Shown here one piece after another: positions 26,504 to 35,893 of a stretch of 64,000 nucleotides of DNA. The notes under the pieces were generated by a model. That model saw only the letters and a program-made list of their open reading frames with translations. It was not told the origin of the DNA and did no database searches. This DNA comes from Mesorhizobium sp. (GTDB lineage Bacteria > Pseudomonadota > Alphaproteobacteria > Rhizobiales > Rhizobiaceae): positions 92,020 through 156,019 of the forward strand of contig JAHBYX010000004.1 of NCBI GenBank assembly GCA_019635735.1, in the 5' to 3' direction. A program made the translations under genes and the position numbers. Position 1 is the stretch's first letter; every line of letters begins with the position of its first letter.

Positions 26504-28579
26504 TCACTCCCTTGCCCGCCGTGCCGCACGCTCCTCGCGGGAGCGGCGGCGCGGCGCGCCGTCACCCGCCTCGGCATCCGTCAGCACCTTGCGCGGCGGC
26601 AGCTTCACCTGCTCGGCCAGCCTGGGGAACGGGTCGACCTTGTTGGGCAGGGCCATCGCATCGATGAAGAGCTGCTGGAAATGCGGCTCCAGCGCCGTCT
26701 CGATCTTCTCGATCCGCGCCACTTCGCGTTCGATCTCGCGGCGATGGTTTCGGTTCAAGAGCGCCATCAGCGCACCGGTGCCGGCGGCATTGCCCACCGC
26801 CTTCACCTCCGCAAGTTCGCAATCCGGGATCAGGCCCAGCACCATCGCGTATTTCGGGTCGATGAAGGAGCCGAAGGCGCCGGCGAAGCGGATCGTGTCG
26901 ACGGTCTCGACGCTCTGCTTCTCCATCAGGAGCTTCACGCCGGCATAGAGTGCGGCCTTGGCGAGCTGGATGGCGCGGATGTCGTTCTGGGTGACGGTGA
27001 TGCGCGGTTCGCCCTCGCGGCCCTCGCGCAGCAGATAGGACCATGTACGGCCGTTCTGGATGATGCGCGGCGAGCGGGCGGCGAGCGAGCCGTCGATGAC
27101 GCCATCCTCCGAGATGATGCCGGAGAGATACATCTCGGCCACCACCTCGATGATCGCCGAGCCGCAGATGCCGGTGATCCCGGTCTTCCAGGACTCCTCC
27201 TCGAAGCCTTCCTCGTCGGACCATTTGTCGGTGCCGATGACGCGGTATTTGGGCTCCAGCGTCTCCGGATCGATGCGGATGCGCTCGATCGCGCCCGGCG
27301 CGGCGCGCTGGCCGGACGAGATCTCCGCCCCCTCGAAGGCCGGGCCGGTGGGGGAGGAGGCTGCGACCACGCGGTGGCGATTGCCCAGAACGATCTCGGC
27401 ATTGGTGCCGACGTCGACCAGCAGCATCATGCTATCCTGCCGGTAGGGCCCTTCCGACAGCGTCGCGCCGGCCGCATCGGCCCCGACATGGCCGGCGATG
27501 CAGGGCAGCATGTAGAAGCGCGCCCCGCGGTTGACGTCGATCTCGATGTCGTTGGTCCAGCCCTGCACCGCGCCCGAGACGGCGAGCGCGAAGGGCGCCT
27601 GGCCGAGTTCGGTCGGGTCGATGCCGAGGAAGAGGTGATGCATGATCGGATTGCAGACGAAGACGGCGTCGAAGATGTCGTGGCGGTCGACGCCGCCTTC
27701 CTCGCAGACCTTGCCGATCAGCCCGTTGACCGCCTCGCGAACGGCCTTGGTCATCGCCTCGCGTCCGTCCGGGTTCATCATGACGTAGGAGACGCGGCTC
27801 ATCAGATCCTCGCCGAAGCGGATCTGCGGGTTCGACGTGCCCGACGAGGCGACGACGCGGCCGGACAAGAGCGAGACGAGGTGCATCGCGATCGTCGTCG
27901 AGCCAATGTCGCAGGCGATGCCGTAGGCCTCGTTCTTCAGGCCCGGGTAGAGCGCGACGACCGTCGCGCGCGAAAACTCCATGTCCTTGTGGATCGCCGC
28001 GGTGACGCCCCAGTTCTCCTTGCGCAGGATTTTCTGGACTTGCGGGATCAGGTGCGGCGCGACGCGCAGGTCCTTCCAGCCCCAGTCCTTCTCGAGCATG
28101 GCCTTCAGCCGGTCCAGGTCGCCGAGCGGCTTGTGCATGTCAGGTTCGTCGACCTCGACGTAGCACATCTGGATCGCGGCGTTGCGCTCGATGACGCGGT
28201 CGCTCGCCGCCTTGCGCACCACCTGCGCGTTGACCACGGTGTCCTGCGGCACGTCGACGACAAGGTCGCCGAGGATCAGCGCCGAGCAGGAGAGGCGGCG
28301 GCTCTCGGGCAGGCCGCGCACGCGGTCGTAGCGCTCTTCCTTGGCGCCGCGCGGCGAGATGTGGTCGTTGGACGAGACGATCTTGTGCTTGGCGAAATTG
28401 CCTTCCTGTACCTCGATCTGGCAGCGGCCGCAGGTGGCGCGCCCGCCGCAGACGCTCTCGATGTAGACGCCGAGCTGGCGCGCCGCGTCGAGCACCGGCG
28501 TGCCAACGGGAAAGCGCCCGCGCTTGCCCGACGGCATGAAGAGGACGAGGGGGTCGGTCGGAGAGGCGTTCATGTCCAT
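26504..28579 (-). CDS. RACE: reductive activator of corrinoid enzymes (2Fe-2S + ASKHA, DUF4445)
   Basis: A 691-residue protein. An N-terminal plant-type 2Fe-2S domain has VCGGRATCGRCQIEV (four-Cys set completed by RLSCSA). After a linker domain comes the ASKHA ATPase-like DUF4445 region with CDIGSTTIAMHLV, LLVDVGTNAEIVLGN and FAGAFGSFIDPKYA. RACE proteins (RACo, RamA-like) use ATP to push electrons into inactive Co(II) corrinoid and restore Co(I). It ends the minus-strand methyl-transfer gene set, 86 bases after the methyltransferase gene. The C-terminal 25 residues are Arg-rich low complexity (RRRSREERAARRARE), unlike classical members. Start 28579 or the ATG at 28573. Confidence 0.92.
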   Translation of the reverse strand: MDMNASPTDPLVLFMPSGKRGRFPVGTPVLDAARQLGVYIESVCGGRATCGRCQIEVQEGNFAKHKIVSSNDHISPRGAKEERYDRVRGLPESRRLSCSALILGDLVVDVPQDTVVNAQVVRKAASDRVIERNAAIQMCYVEVDEPDMHKPLGDLDRLKAMLEKDWGWKDLRVAPHLIPQVQKILRKENWGVTAAIHKDMEFSRATVVALYPGLKNEAYGIACDIGSTTIAMHLVSLLSGRVVASSGTSNPQIRFGEDLMSRVSYVMMNPDGREAMTKAVREAVNGLIGKVCEEGGVDRHDIFDAVFVCNPIMHHLFLGIDPTELGQAPFALAVSGAVQGWTNDIEIDVNRGARFYMLPCIAGHVGADAAGATLSEGPYRQDSMMLLVDVGTNAEIVLGNRHRVVAASSPTGPAFEGAEISSGQRAAPGAIERIRIDPETLEPKYRVIGTDKWSDEEGFEEESWKTGITGICGSAIIEVVAEMYLSGIISEDGVIDGSLAARSPRIIQNGRTWSYLLREGREGEPRITVTQNDIRAIQLAKAALYAGVKLLMEKQSVETVDTIRFAGAFGSFIDPKYAMVLGLIPDCELAEVKAVGNAAGTGALMALLNRNHRREIEREVARIEKIETALEPHFQQLFIDAMALPNKVDPFPRLAEQVKLPPRKVLTDAEAGDGAPRRRSREERAARRARE

Positions 28580-28664
28580 TCCGGGGCGTCAAAACGCGCC
28601 ATTTTCAAAGAGCCAGCCGCGCCATCGCGATGCACCAACCCTGGTGGACCTCCCAGTCTAGAAG

Positions 28665-29642
28665 TCACCCCCGTGCCATCCGGGCCTCCCGGCCGCCCCG
28701 CCGCCGGCCTCCGGCAGCCGCGCCTTCCGCCGCCGCGCCCGGCGAGACGACCGGTACCGGGGCCGGAGCCGCATGTTCGCCGGGCTTGTAGTCCTTGTAA
28801 GTCCTGATCCAGGTCATGCAGTCCTTGTCGGTGCCGTTCAAGACGTTGGCGCCGCGCACGGCTTCCATCTCCTGCGGGCGGCAGGGATTCATGATGGCGC
28901 TGGTCATGCCGGCGCCGATGACCATCGGGATGAAGGCGGCGTTGATGCCGTGGCGGTGCGGCAGGCCGAAGGAGATGTTGGAGAGGCCGCAGGTCGTGTT
29001 GACCTTGAGCTCGTTGCGCAGCCGGTAAAGGAGCTGGAAGACCTGGCGGCCGGCATCGCCCAGCGCGCCGATGGGCATGACCAGCGGGTCGACCACCACG
29101 TCGTGCGGCTTGATGCCGTGGTCCATGGCGCGCTCGACGATCTTCTTGGCGACGGCGAAGCGCACGTCGGGGTCCATCGAGATGCCGGTCTCGTCGTTGG
29201 AGATGGCGACCACCGGCACGTCGTATTTTTTCACCAGCGGCAGGATGGCTTCCAGCTTCTCCTCCTCGCCGGTGACGGAGTTGACCAGCGGCCGGCCCTT
29301 GGCGACCCTTAGACCAGCCTCGATGGCGGCGGTAACGGAACTGTCGATCGACAGCGGCAGGTCGACGAGACCCTGGACGATCTCCAGCGTCTGGACGAGC
29401 AGGCCGGGCTCGGTCGCGTTCGGGTCGACGGCGGTCACCCCGGCATTGACGTCGAGCATCGTGGCGCCGGCAGCCGCCTGCTCCAGCGCGTCCTTGATGA
29501 CGGTGTCGAAATTGCCGGCCTGCATCTCGGCGGCCAGCTTCTTGCGGCCGGTCGGATTGATCCGCTCGCCGATCACGCAGAAGGGCTGGTCGAAACCGAT
29601 GACGATTTCGCGGGTCGCCGAGGCGACGATCGTGCGGGTCAT
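28665..29642 (-). CDS. Methyl-THF:corrinoid methyltransferase (MtrH/AcsE/MtgA type)
   Basis: A 325-residue pterin-binding TIM barrel. Key blocks are FCVIGERINPTGRK, ATMLDVNAG, LPLSIDSSVTAAIEAGL, GRPLVNSVTGEEEKLE and NTTCGLSNISFGLPHR, which together match methyltetrahydrofolate:corrinoid methyltransferases rather than dihydropteroate synthase. It should move the methyl between the corrinoid protein (38101) and THF. The ATG at 29642 follows GAGGAGAG. The catalytic barrel ends near residue 285; a Pro/Ala linker then leads to an Arg/Gly tail (GGRRRGGREARMARG). In the MttB pathway the direction would be methyl-corrinoid to methyl-THF. Confidence 0.92.
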   Translation of the reverse strand: MTRTIVASATREIVIGFDQPFCVIGERINPTGRKKLAAEMQAGNFDTVIKDALEQAAAGATMLDVNAGVTAVDPNATEPGLLVQTLEIVQGLVDLPLSIDSSVTAAIEAGLRVAKGRPLVNSVTGEEEKLEAILPLVKKYDVPVVAISNDETGISMDPDVRFAVAKKIVERAMDHGIKPHDVVVDPLVMPIGALGDAGRQVFQLLYRLRNELKVNTTCGLSNISFGLPHRHGINAAFIPMVIGAGMTSAIMNPCRPQEMEAVRGANVLNGTDKDCMTWIRTYKDYKPGEHAAPAPVPVVSPGAAAEGAAAGGRRRGGREARMARG

Positions 29643-29701
29643 TCCACTCTCCTCAAAGGTGCAGTGTCTTGTTCAGTCGTTGTTCGTGGTGTCAAGCGAG
29701 G

Positions 29702-30805
29702 TCAGTGGCCGACCCGCTCGACGATGTTCTGGGGCGCCTGGTCCGGAGCGTCGTCGCGCAGGTGGCGCATGCGTTCGGCGACCACCACCTCGTCGCGGGC
29801 TGCCTCGCGGTTCCATGGCTTGCGGCCCCTCAGCACGCCCGATTCCGAGACGATCTCGGCGACATACTCCTCCTGCCGGTAGGCCATCACGTGGATGCCA
29901 GAGACGCCTGAGATCTCCTTCACCTCGTTGATGATGTCGATGCAGATCTGCTTGCCTTCCTTCTTCTGGTCCTGCGCGCCCTCCAGCCGCTGGATGATAG
30001 AGTCAGGAATGTGGATGCCCGGCACGTTGGAGCGGATCCATTTGGCCGTCTTGGCCGAGGCCAGCGGCCCGACGCCGACCAGCAGGAAGATCTGGTCGAG
30101 GAAGCCGAGGTCGCCGGCCTTCGTCATGAAGGTCTTCAGCATCGGCACGTCGAAGCAGTACTGCGTCTGCACGAACTGGGCGCCGGCGGCGATCTTCTTG
30201 CCGAGGTGGATCGGGCGGAAGTCGAAGGGTGGGGCGAACGGATTGACGGCCGCACCGAGGAAGAGCTGCGGCGGCGTCGTCAGCTTGCGGCCGGACAGGA
30301 ATTTTCCATTGTCGCGCATGATCCGGATCGTCTCGAGCAGCGAGATCGAATCGAGGTCGAAGACCGGCTTGGCGCCGGGCTGGTCGCCCGCCTGCACGCC
30401 GTCGCCGGTCAAGCACAGGATGTTGGCCACTCCCATCGCGGCGGCGCCCAGCACGTCGCCCTGGATGGCGATGCGGTTCTTGTCCCGGCAGGCGATCTGC
30501 ATGATCGGCGCATAGCCCATGCGGGTCAGCAGCGCGCAGATTCCGACCGAGGACATGTGGCAGTTGGCGCCGGAGGCGTCGACGGCGTTGATCCCGTCCA
30601 CCCAGCCGTCGAAAATCTTCGCCCGGTTGTAGACGTCTTCCGGATCGGCGGAATCGGGCGGGTTCAGCTCGGTCGTCACCGCGAATTCGCCGCGGCGCAG
30701 GATACGCTCCAGCCGCCCGCGCGAGGTGTGGCCGGGCAGCGGCTCGAGCGGCAGGTGGACGCCGGCCGGATTCTCGTCTGGCTGCAGCGGGAGAATGGGC
30801 GTCAT
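29702..30805 (-). CDS. Methylenetetrahydrofolate reductase, MetF-like
   Basis: A 367-residue MTHFR-like FAD enzyme. It has VTTELNPPDSADPEDVYNRA near the N-terminus, NILCLTGDGVQAGDQPGAKP, and the folate/FAD region FLGAAVNPFAPPFDFRP followed by FVQTQYCFDVPMLKTFM. It overlaps metV by ATGA, so the two are translated as a pair, as in acetogens where MetF and MetV form one complex. Normal MetF reduces methylene-THF; in this setting I infer oxidation of methyl-THF coming from the corrinoid methyltransferase. ATG at 30805 follows GGGAGT; longer frames upstream overlap metV and are not real. Confidence 0.9.
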   Translation of the reverse strand: MTPILPLQPDENPAGVHLPLEPLPGHTSRGRLERILRRGEFAVTTELNPPDSADPEDVYNRAKIFDGWVDGINAVDASGANCHMSSVGICALLTRMGYAPIMQIACRDKNRIAIQGDVLGAAAMGVANILCLTGDGVQAGDQPGAKPVFDLDSISLLETIRIMRDNGKFLSGRKLTTPPQLFLGAAVNPFAPPFDFRPIHLGKKIAAGAQFVQTQYCFDVPMLKTFMTKAGDLGFLDQIFLLVGVGPLASAKTAKWIRSNVPGIHIPDSIIQRLEGAQDQKKEGKQICIDIINEVKEISGVSGIHVMAYRQEEYVAEIVSESGVLRGRKPWNREAARDEVVVAERMRHLRDDAPDQAPQNIVERVGH

Positions 30806-31449
30806 GCGCCGACTCCCGTGCGGGCCTGGTCCTTGGCCGCCCCGGCCTGCGCGGTGACTCGCAGCCAGGCCGAGGTTTCGCGCAGCGACTGGTCGACCGG
30901 CTTCTGCAGGTTGAGGATCGCGTCGCCATGGACCATGTTGCGCGAGCCTTCCCAGGCCTTGACCCAGACGCAGGGCATGTCGGGCTCGACCTCGCAATTG
31001 CCGTTGGCGCGCACGCCGCCGCACGGTCCGTTGCGCAGCTGCTTGGGGCAGTTCATCGGGCAGGACATGCCGGTCGACGACAGGATGCACTGGCCGCACA
31101 TGCGGCAGTCGAACATGAAGCCCTTGACCCGCTTCTCGACGAATTTCACCGGCGCTTCGACGCGGCCGTAGCCGATGCCTTTCCATACGGGATGAAGCAG
31201 CAGGAAGACGTCGGCGAATCTCGCATAGAACCATTCGAGCGCGCGTGAGTGACGGATCGACCAGAGCCGGATCGCGTAGGAACGCTGCACCCGGCGCTGC
31301 GGCGACACATCCGCCGGCTTGTAGTCGCTCTTGGGCGCCGACTTCTTGACGACGGTCGCCTGGGTCACGCCGGCGGGCGCCGAGGGCGGGATCGCGGCGG
31401 TGGCATCGGCGGGACCGGCGGCCGTCGTCGACTTCAGGTTCTCAGGCAT
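30802..31449 (-). CDS. MetV-like Fe-S/Zn protein (MTHFR C-terminal domain family)
   Basis: A 215-residue protein whose centre carries many cysteines: FDCRMCGQCILSSTGMSCPM, then NCPKQLRNGPCGG, NGNCEV and MPCVWVKAW. This is the MetV domain that pairs with short MetF in acetogens and binds Fe-S clusters. The first 50 residues are Ala/Pro/Ser-rich linker, and the middle has SIRHSRALEWFYARFADVFL. It overlaps the upstream virulence-factor-domain gene by 8 bases and metF by 4, so the three genes are tightly coupled. It probably links methyl-THF oxidation to an electron carrier. That is inferred from the family. Confidence 0.9.
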   Translation of the reverse strand: MPENLKSTTAAGPADATAAIPPSAPAGVTQATVVKKSAPKSDYKPADVSPQRRVQRSYAIRLWSIRHSRALEWFYARFADVFLLLHPVWKGIGYGRVEAPVKFVEKRVKGFMFDCRMCGQCILSSTGMSCPMNCPKQLRNGPCGGVRANGNCEVEPDMPCVWVKAWEGSRNMVHGDAILNLQKPVDQSLRETSAWLRVTAQAGAAKDQARTGVGA

Positions 31450-31744
31450 TGTCCCGGCCTCCGTTCTTGGCCAGCGCGACGAGGCGGTCGCGGTCGAAGG
31501 CTGCTTCGATCTCGGCCGCGGCCTTGTCCGCCTCGGCCTCCAGATCGTCGCTGACCGGCACCGGATCGGCCTTGCGCCATTCGGCGAGATAGGCGTCAGT
31601 GTCGCCGGCGCCCGAGCGCATCGCGGCCATGTCGATCGCCTCCGTGAAGCGCAGCGACAGTTCGCGCTTGGCGCTCTGCCGGCCCCTTTTCACGATCACC
31701 TGTGCGGGAATGTCCCGCCAGTAGACGACGATCAGATCGGCCAT
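31442..31744 (-). CDS. Virulence-factor-domain small protein
   Basis: A 100-residue protein starting MADLIVVYWRDIPAQVIVKR and continuing KRELSLRFTEAIDMAAMRSG, the signature of the small family named 'virulence factor'. No virulence role is known in free-living members. The gene opens the minus-strand metV-metF-mtrH-RACE set and overlaps metV, and similar genes travel with MttB-type clusters in other alphaproteobacteria, so an accessory role in methyl transfer is likely. The ATG at 31744 is preferred; the frame runs 26 codons farther upstream without coding character. Confidence 0.82.
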   Translation of the reverse strand: MADLIVVYWRDIPAQVIVKRGRQSAKRELSLRFTEAIDMAAMRSGAGDTDAYLAEWRKADPVPVSDDLEAEADKAAAEIEAAFDRDRLVALAKNGGRDNA

Positions 31745-32030
31745 CGGCCACGCTCCTCCATTGCGCGGCGAGCATCGCCGAAGCGCCGCCGGGCCGCTTG
31801 TTGTGGCACGACGCGGGCGCATTCAAAAGCGACGCCGCCGTCCGGGCCGGTGGCGATAACGGAAAGGCCAGGGTCTCGACCTGGCCAAGGCGTTTCCGAA
31901 CTGGCATGAGCGCAATCGCGCTTGCCGCAGCGGTCTTCTGGTGGCTGTAATAGACGGATGTGGAAGACTTGGGGGCGCGATCCAAAGCGTTCAGGTGGGC
32001 GGAGCGGAAGACGGACGAAAAGGTATTTTG

Positions 32031-33044
32031 ATGAAGAGTGCTTTTATTACGGGCATTTCCGGCCAGGATGGAGCTTATCTGGCTAAATTCTTGCTCGACA
32101 AAGGTTACGAAGTACATGGCGGCGTCAGGAGGATTTCCCAGCAGTCGGACACTCGACTGCGGAAGCTGGGAATAGCCGGCGACGTCAAGCTGCACGATTT
32201 TGATCTTGCGGAATCAAATGGAATTGCGCGCGTCATCCGCCTCCTGCAGGTGGATGAGTTCTACAATCTTGCCGCCCAGAGCTTCGTGGGATCCTCCTGG
32301 GACCTGCCTATCTACACGAGCGACGTCAACGGTTTGGGGGTCGCCCGCATCCTCGATTGTCTGCGGACGTACTCGCCCCACACCCGTTTCTACCAGGCGT
32401 CGACGTCGGAGATGTTCGGGCTGGTGCAGGACGTCCCGCAGCGAGAGACGACGCGTTTCCATCCCCGCTCGCCTTATGGCGTCTCGAAGGCGTTCGCGCA
32501 TTACATGACGGTCAATTACCGAGAGTCGTTCGACATGCACGCCTCGTGCGGAATCCTGTTCAACCACGAGTCGCCGCTGCGCGGCGTCGAATTCGTGACG
32601 CGCAAGATCACGACGAACCTTGCGCGCATAGCACGCGGCGGGAAGGAACCACTGCAGCTCGGAAACCTCGATTCCAGGCGCGACTGGGGTTTCGCAGGCG
32701 AGTATGTGGAGGGCATGTGGAGCATGCTGCAGCAGCAGAAAGCTGACGACTACGTCCTTGCTTCCGGCGTTACGACGACGATCCGTGACTTTGTCAATTT
32801 TTCCGGACAGGCTCTCGATATGGAAATCGAGTGGGTCGGAAGCGGGGTCCAGGAAAGAGGTCTGGACCGAAAGACAGGTGCGACGATCGTCGCGGTCGAT
32901 CCGACTTACTACCGACCTGCGGAAGTCGGTCTGCTGCTGGGGGATGCGTCCAAGGCCCGCGATGTCCTGGATTGGACGCCTCGTGTAACGATTAAAGATC
33001 TCGCTTCGATGATGGCCATCTCCGATTACGATGCATTACATTGA
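32031..33044 (+). CDS. gmd: GDP-mannose 4,6-dehydratase
   Basis: A 337-residue extended SDR. The NAD(P) motif is ITGISGQDGAYLAKFLL, the catalytic region STSEMFGLVQDVPQRETTRF and SPYGVSKAFAHYMTVNYRES with YxxxK. FNHESPLRGVEFVTRKIT and LGNLDSRRDWGFAGEYVEGM are diagnostic of Gmd. It makes GDP-4-keto-6-deoxymannose, precursor of rhamnose- or fucose-type sugars. ATG at 32031 follows AAAAGG. It overlaps the glycosyltransferase gene (TGATG). Codon use is less GC-biased than the flanking corrinoid genes, suggesting transfer. Confidence 0.94.
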   Translation: MKSAFITGISGQDGAYLAKFLLDKGYEVHGGVRRISQQSDTRLRKLGIAGDVKLHDFDLAESNGIARVIRLLQVDEFYNLAAQSFVGSSWDLPIYTSDVNGLGVARILDCLRTYSPHTRFYQASTSEMFGLVQDVPQRETTRFHPRSPYGVSKAFAHYMTVNYRESFDMHASCGILFNHESPLRGVEFVTRKITTNLARIARGGKEPLQLGNLDSRRDWGFAGEYVEGMWSMLQQQKADDYVLASGVTTTIRDFVNFSGQALDMEIEWVGSGVQERGLDRKTGATIVAVDPTYYRPAEVGLLLGDASKARDVLDWTPRVTIKDLASMMAISDYDALH

Positions 33045-35872
33045 TGTTACGGATTCTCAGGCAATTAAAAAGAAGAATATCTAGTCAAAGCAGATATACT
33101 GGCTTTGTCGATGGACTCAGTTCCGGCCATCTGATCGGCTGGGTCGCCGACAATGAGCGCGGTGATCTGCCTGTGCTTGTCGATTTGTTCTCGCGCGGTG
33201 CACTGATCGCGACAGTTGAAGCAGGCGAGTTCCGCAAAGATCTGCTGAAGGCGGGCATAGGCAGCGGTAAGAGTGGCTTCCGCTTTCCAATCAGCAGCGA
33301 CGTTGCCAGACGCATCGCTCAGTTCGGGGGAGACTGCCATGTGTCGCCGCGGGAAGATCGCAACGTCATAATCGGCCGCTTCGCATTTGCACCCGAGTTT
33401 CTCGCCTCGGTCGTCCGCGAGCGCGTAGTGTTCCACGTCGACCGCTGCTTGAGGAAACGCATCGAAGGGTGGTGCGCGGATCTGGATTCCCCGGATCGTC
33501 AGATCGTGGTTGGTCTTTACGTGGGCGGCGAGTTGAAGGTGACTGCGCGGGCGGACGTCTTCAGGGAAGACCTCAAGTCGGCTGGCATCGGCACCGGCAG
33601 GCACGGGTTCCGGCTGGACCTCGAACCTGGCGTCGCAGCAGCCGTCCTGAGGGCGGGAAACCTTGCGGTTCTGCGCGATCTCGATACTCCCGACATCGAT
33701 CGCGCGGAGATTCAGCTTCCACGGGAACGGCACATTGCGAAGAACGACCCGCGCATTGCCGCTGTTCGCCACCTGGTTTTCAAGGATCTCGCGATATTCG
33801 ATCAATTGTCCAGCGAGATCCGGAAGACTTCGATATCCCCGTGGGAGCCGGCAGAGGGGGCGTTCGATCGATTGCTGCTCGACGTCAAAGTGCCCGGCGA
33901 GCCGGATCCGGCGGCACCCGCGGCCGGCGGATTGAGCGGTCTGTCCGGCTTCGTTGACCACATCCGCTTCCGGCTCACGAAGGATGTGGAGTTTGACCTT
34001 GTCGCAGATGCGACAAATGCGGAGCATTTCCTGCATTGGTACATTGGCGTCTACGGGCGTCTCAGAGGTGCTCTTCGTGCCCCTCTTTCGAGGAGGGAAA
34101 TCGATTTCCTCAATCAACCGATAGTCATTCCGGGACAGCAGTTCGCGCTGACGCGGGAGACGTGGGCACATCTGGTCTCGAATGAAGCGTTGAGATCGTC
34201 GATCGATCTCAAAAGCAAGTCATGGTACAACAGGGCGGCTTACTGGTGGTCTGTGAACGCTGCCCCGTCTCTTTTCGTAGAAGACTGCCTTGTGCCAGCC
34301 AGTTACATAGAGACCTTGCGAGCGGTCCCGATACACTCGGTTTCCACCGAATTTCCTCTGAGCGTATTCATGGAGGAGCTGTTTATTCAGACAGCCGGTT
34401 TGCATATCCTGGATCGCAGCTCTGAAGTCGACAGGTGCACTTTTGCGCTCGTCTTGATGCTGCTGAGCATCTCGAGACCGGACTATCTGCGATACATCCC
34501 GGCCCGCACGATCCGCGAGCTGTTCAAACCTGATGAAGAGGGCCGAAACGCCTTCTCGTCGTTCCTGCAGAGCATTGAGCCGCGGGACAAGCCATGGCGC
34601 GTGAGCTGGTCCGACTACGTCGCGATCCTTCGCCATATCGGTTTTGACCCGATCAGCGGTACCTTCCGCACCATCACCGCCCAGGGCAATCGCATCGGTG
34701 CCGCCGCGCTCCCTCTGATCGCGGACACGGAGCCTGTGGACGTCCAGATCATCGGGCCGTTTGCCAAAGCGTCCGGCCTTGGCCAGGCCGTTCGTCTTTC
34801 AGCCGCCGCCCTCGAGCAGACAACACTGACGCGAAACTATGTCGACTTCGGTCTCGACAATCCGCAACCCGAAGGGTTCAGCAACGTTGGTCAGCGGGGC
34901 AGTTACCGCAAGGCGCGGATCAACCTGATCCACCTGAATGCGGAATCCATTCCGCAAGCTTTCGCCTACGGCCCGGATGTGTACAGCGGCGCCTACAATA
35001 TCGGATACTTCTTTTGGGAGCTCAATTCGCCCGCAGCCTGTCACTATCTGGCATTGGAGATGCTGGACGAGGTCTGGGTGTCGTCGGAATATGGCAGGCA
35101 TATCTACACCCGCGAGGGTGGGATCCCCGTCTTCAATGCCGGAATGAGTTTCGAGGACGTCCCGAACATAGATCGTGCGCGCGCGCGGGCGTCCGTGGAG
35201 GGCAGAATTCGCTGTCAGCCGACCGATTTCGTCTTCCTGGCTACTTTCGACAGCTACTCCTTCGTTCAGCGGAAGAATCCACTCGGCGTCATCCGGGCAT
35301 TTCAGAGTGCGTTCCGGGATGAGGCCGGTGTGCGGCTGCTCCTCAAGACCCAGAATCGCGACAAGATCGACGATCCCGCCCAGATCAGGATCTGGGCCCA
35401 GATCGATGCGGCTGTTTCCGGCGATCGGCGCATCACGCTCATCAACGAGACCCTGAAATACGACGAGCTCCTGGAGCTGAAGAAAGGGTGCGACTGCTAT
35501 GTGTCGCTGCATCGGTCGGAAGGCTGGGGCTTCGGCATGATCGAGGCAATGAACCTTCGCCTGCCCGTGGTGTGCACCGGCTACTCCGGCAATATGGACT
35601 TCTGCTCCGACGACACCGCGTGGATTGTCGGCCACGAGGAGGTCGAGTTGCGCCGGGACGACTATGTTTACGTCAGACCCGGCCAGAAATGGGCCGAGCC
35701 CGACCTGGCCGACGCGGCCCGCCAGATGCGCGCGGTCCTTGCTGACGTGGAAGAGCGCGAGCGGAAAGTCGATCGCGCGTGGAACAACGTGCAGCAGAAC
35801 TTTTCGACCTCGGCGATCGGCGCGCGCTACCAGAAGCGTCTCGACGAAATCATGGCGCAGATCGGCCGGTAG
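33044..35872 (+). CDS. Large GT4-type glycosyltransferase with two N-terminal GW repeats
   Basis: A 942-residue protein, probably for surface polysaccharide. Residues about 18-90 and 135-200 are two copies of one domain; compare GHLIGWVADNERGDLPVLVD...KAGIGSGKSGFRF with KRIEGWCADLDSPDRQIVVG...SAGIGTGRHGFRL. A middle region (about 290-540) is unassigned. The C-terminal 350 residues are a group 1 glycosyltransferase: VQIIGPFAKASGLGQAVRLS, YNIGYFFWELNSP, and the nucleotide-sugar site SLHRSEGWGFGMIEAMNL with the conserved Glu. It follows gmd directly. The repeats may be carbohydrate-binding. Base composition shifts to low GC at its 5' end. Confidence 0.85.
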   Translation: MLRILRQLKRRISSQSRYTGFVDGLSSGHLIGWVADNERGDLPVLVDLFSRGALIATVEAGEFRKDLLKAGIGSGKSGFRFPISSDVARRIAQFGGDCHVSPREDRNVIIGRFAFAPEFLASVVRERVVFHVDRCLRKRIEGWCADLDSPDRQIVVGLYVGGELKVTARADVFREDLKSAGIGTGRHGFRLDLEPGVAAAVLRAGNLAVLRDLDTPDIDRAEIQLPRERHIAKNDPRIAAVRHLVFKDLAIFDQLSSEIRKTSISPWEPAEGAFDRLLLDVKVPGEPDPAAPAAGGLSGLSGFVDHIRFRLTKDVEFDLVADATNAEHFLHWYIGVYGRLRGALRAPLSRREIDFLNQPIVIPGQQFALTRETWAHLVSNEALRSSIDLKSKSWYNRAAYWWSVNAAPSLFVEDCLVPASYIETLRAVPIHSVSTEFPLSVFMEELFIQTAGLHILDRSSEVDRCTFALVLMLLSISRPDYLRYIPARTIRELFKPDEEGRNAFSSFLQSIEPRDKPWRVSWSDYVAILRHIGFDPISGTFRTITAQGNRIGAAALPLIADTEPVDVQIIGPFAKASGLGQAVRLSAAALEQTTLTRNYVDFGLDNPQPEGFSNVGQRGSYRKARINLIHLNAESIPQAFAYGPDVYSGAYNIGYFFWELNSPAACHYLALEMLDEVWVSSEYGRHIYTREGGIPVFNAGMSFEDVPNIDRARARASVEGRIRCQPTDFVFLATFDSYSFVQRKNPLGVIRAFQSAFRDEAGVRLLLKTQNRDKIDDPAQIRIWAQIDAAVSGDRRITLINETLKYDELLELKKGCDCYVSLHRSEGWGFGMIEAMNLRLPVVCTGYSGNMDFCSDDTAWIVGHEEVELRRDDYVYVRPGQKWAEPDLADAARQMRAVLADVEERERKVDRAWNNVQQNFSTSAIGARYQKRLDEIMAQIGR

Positions 35873-35893
35873 AGGCCCAAGGCCGCCCGAGCC

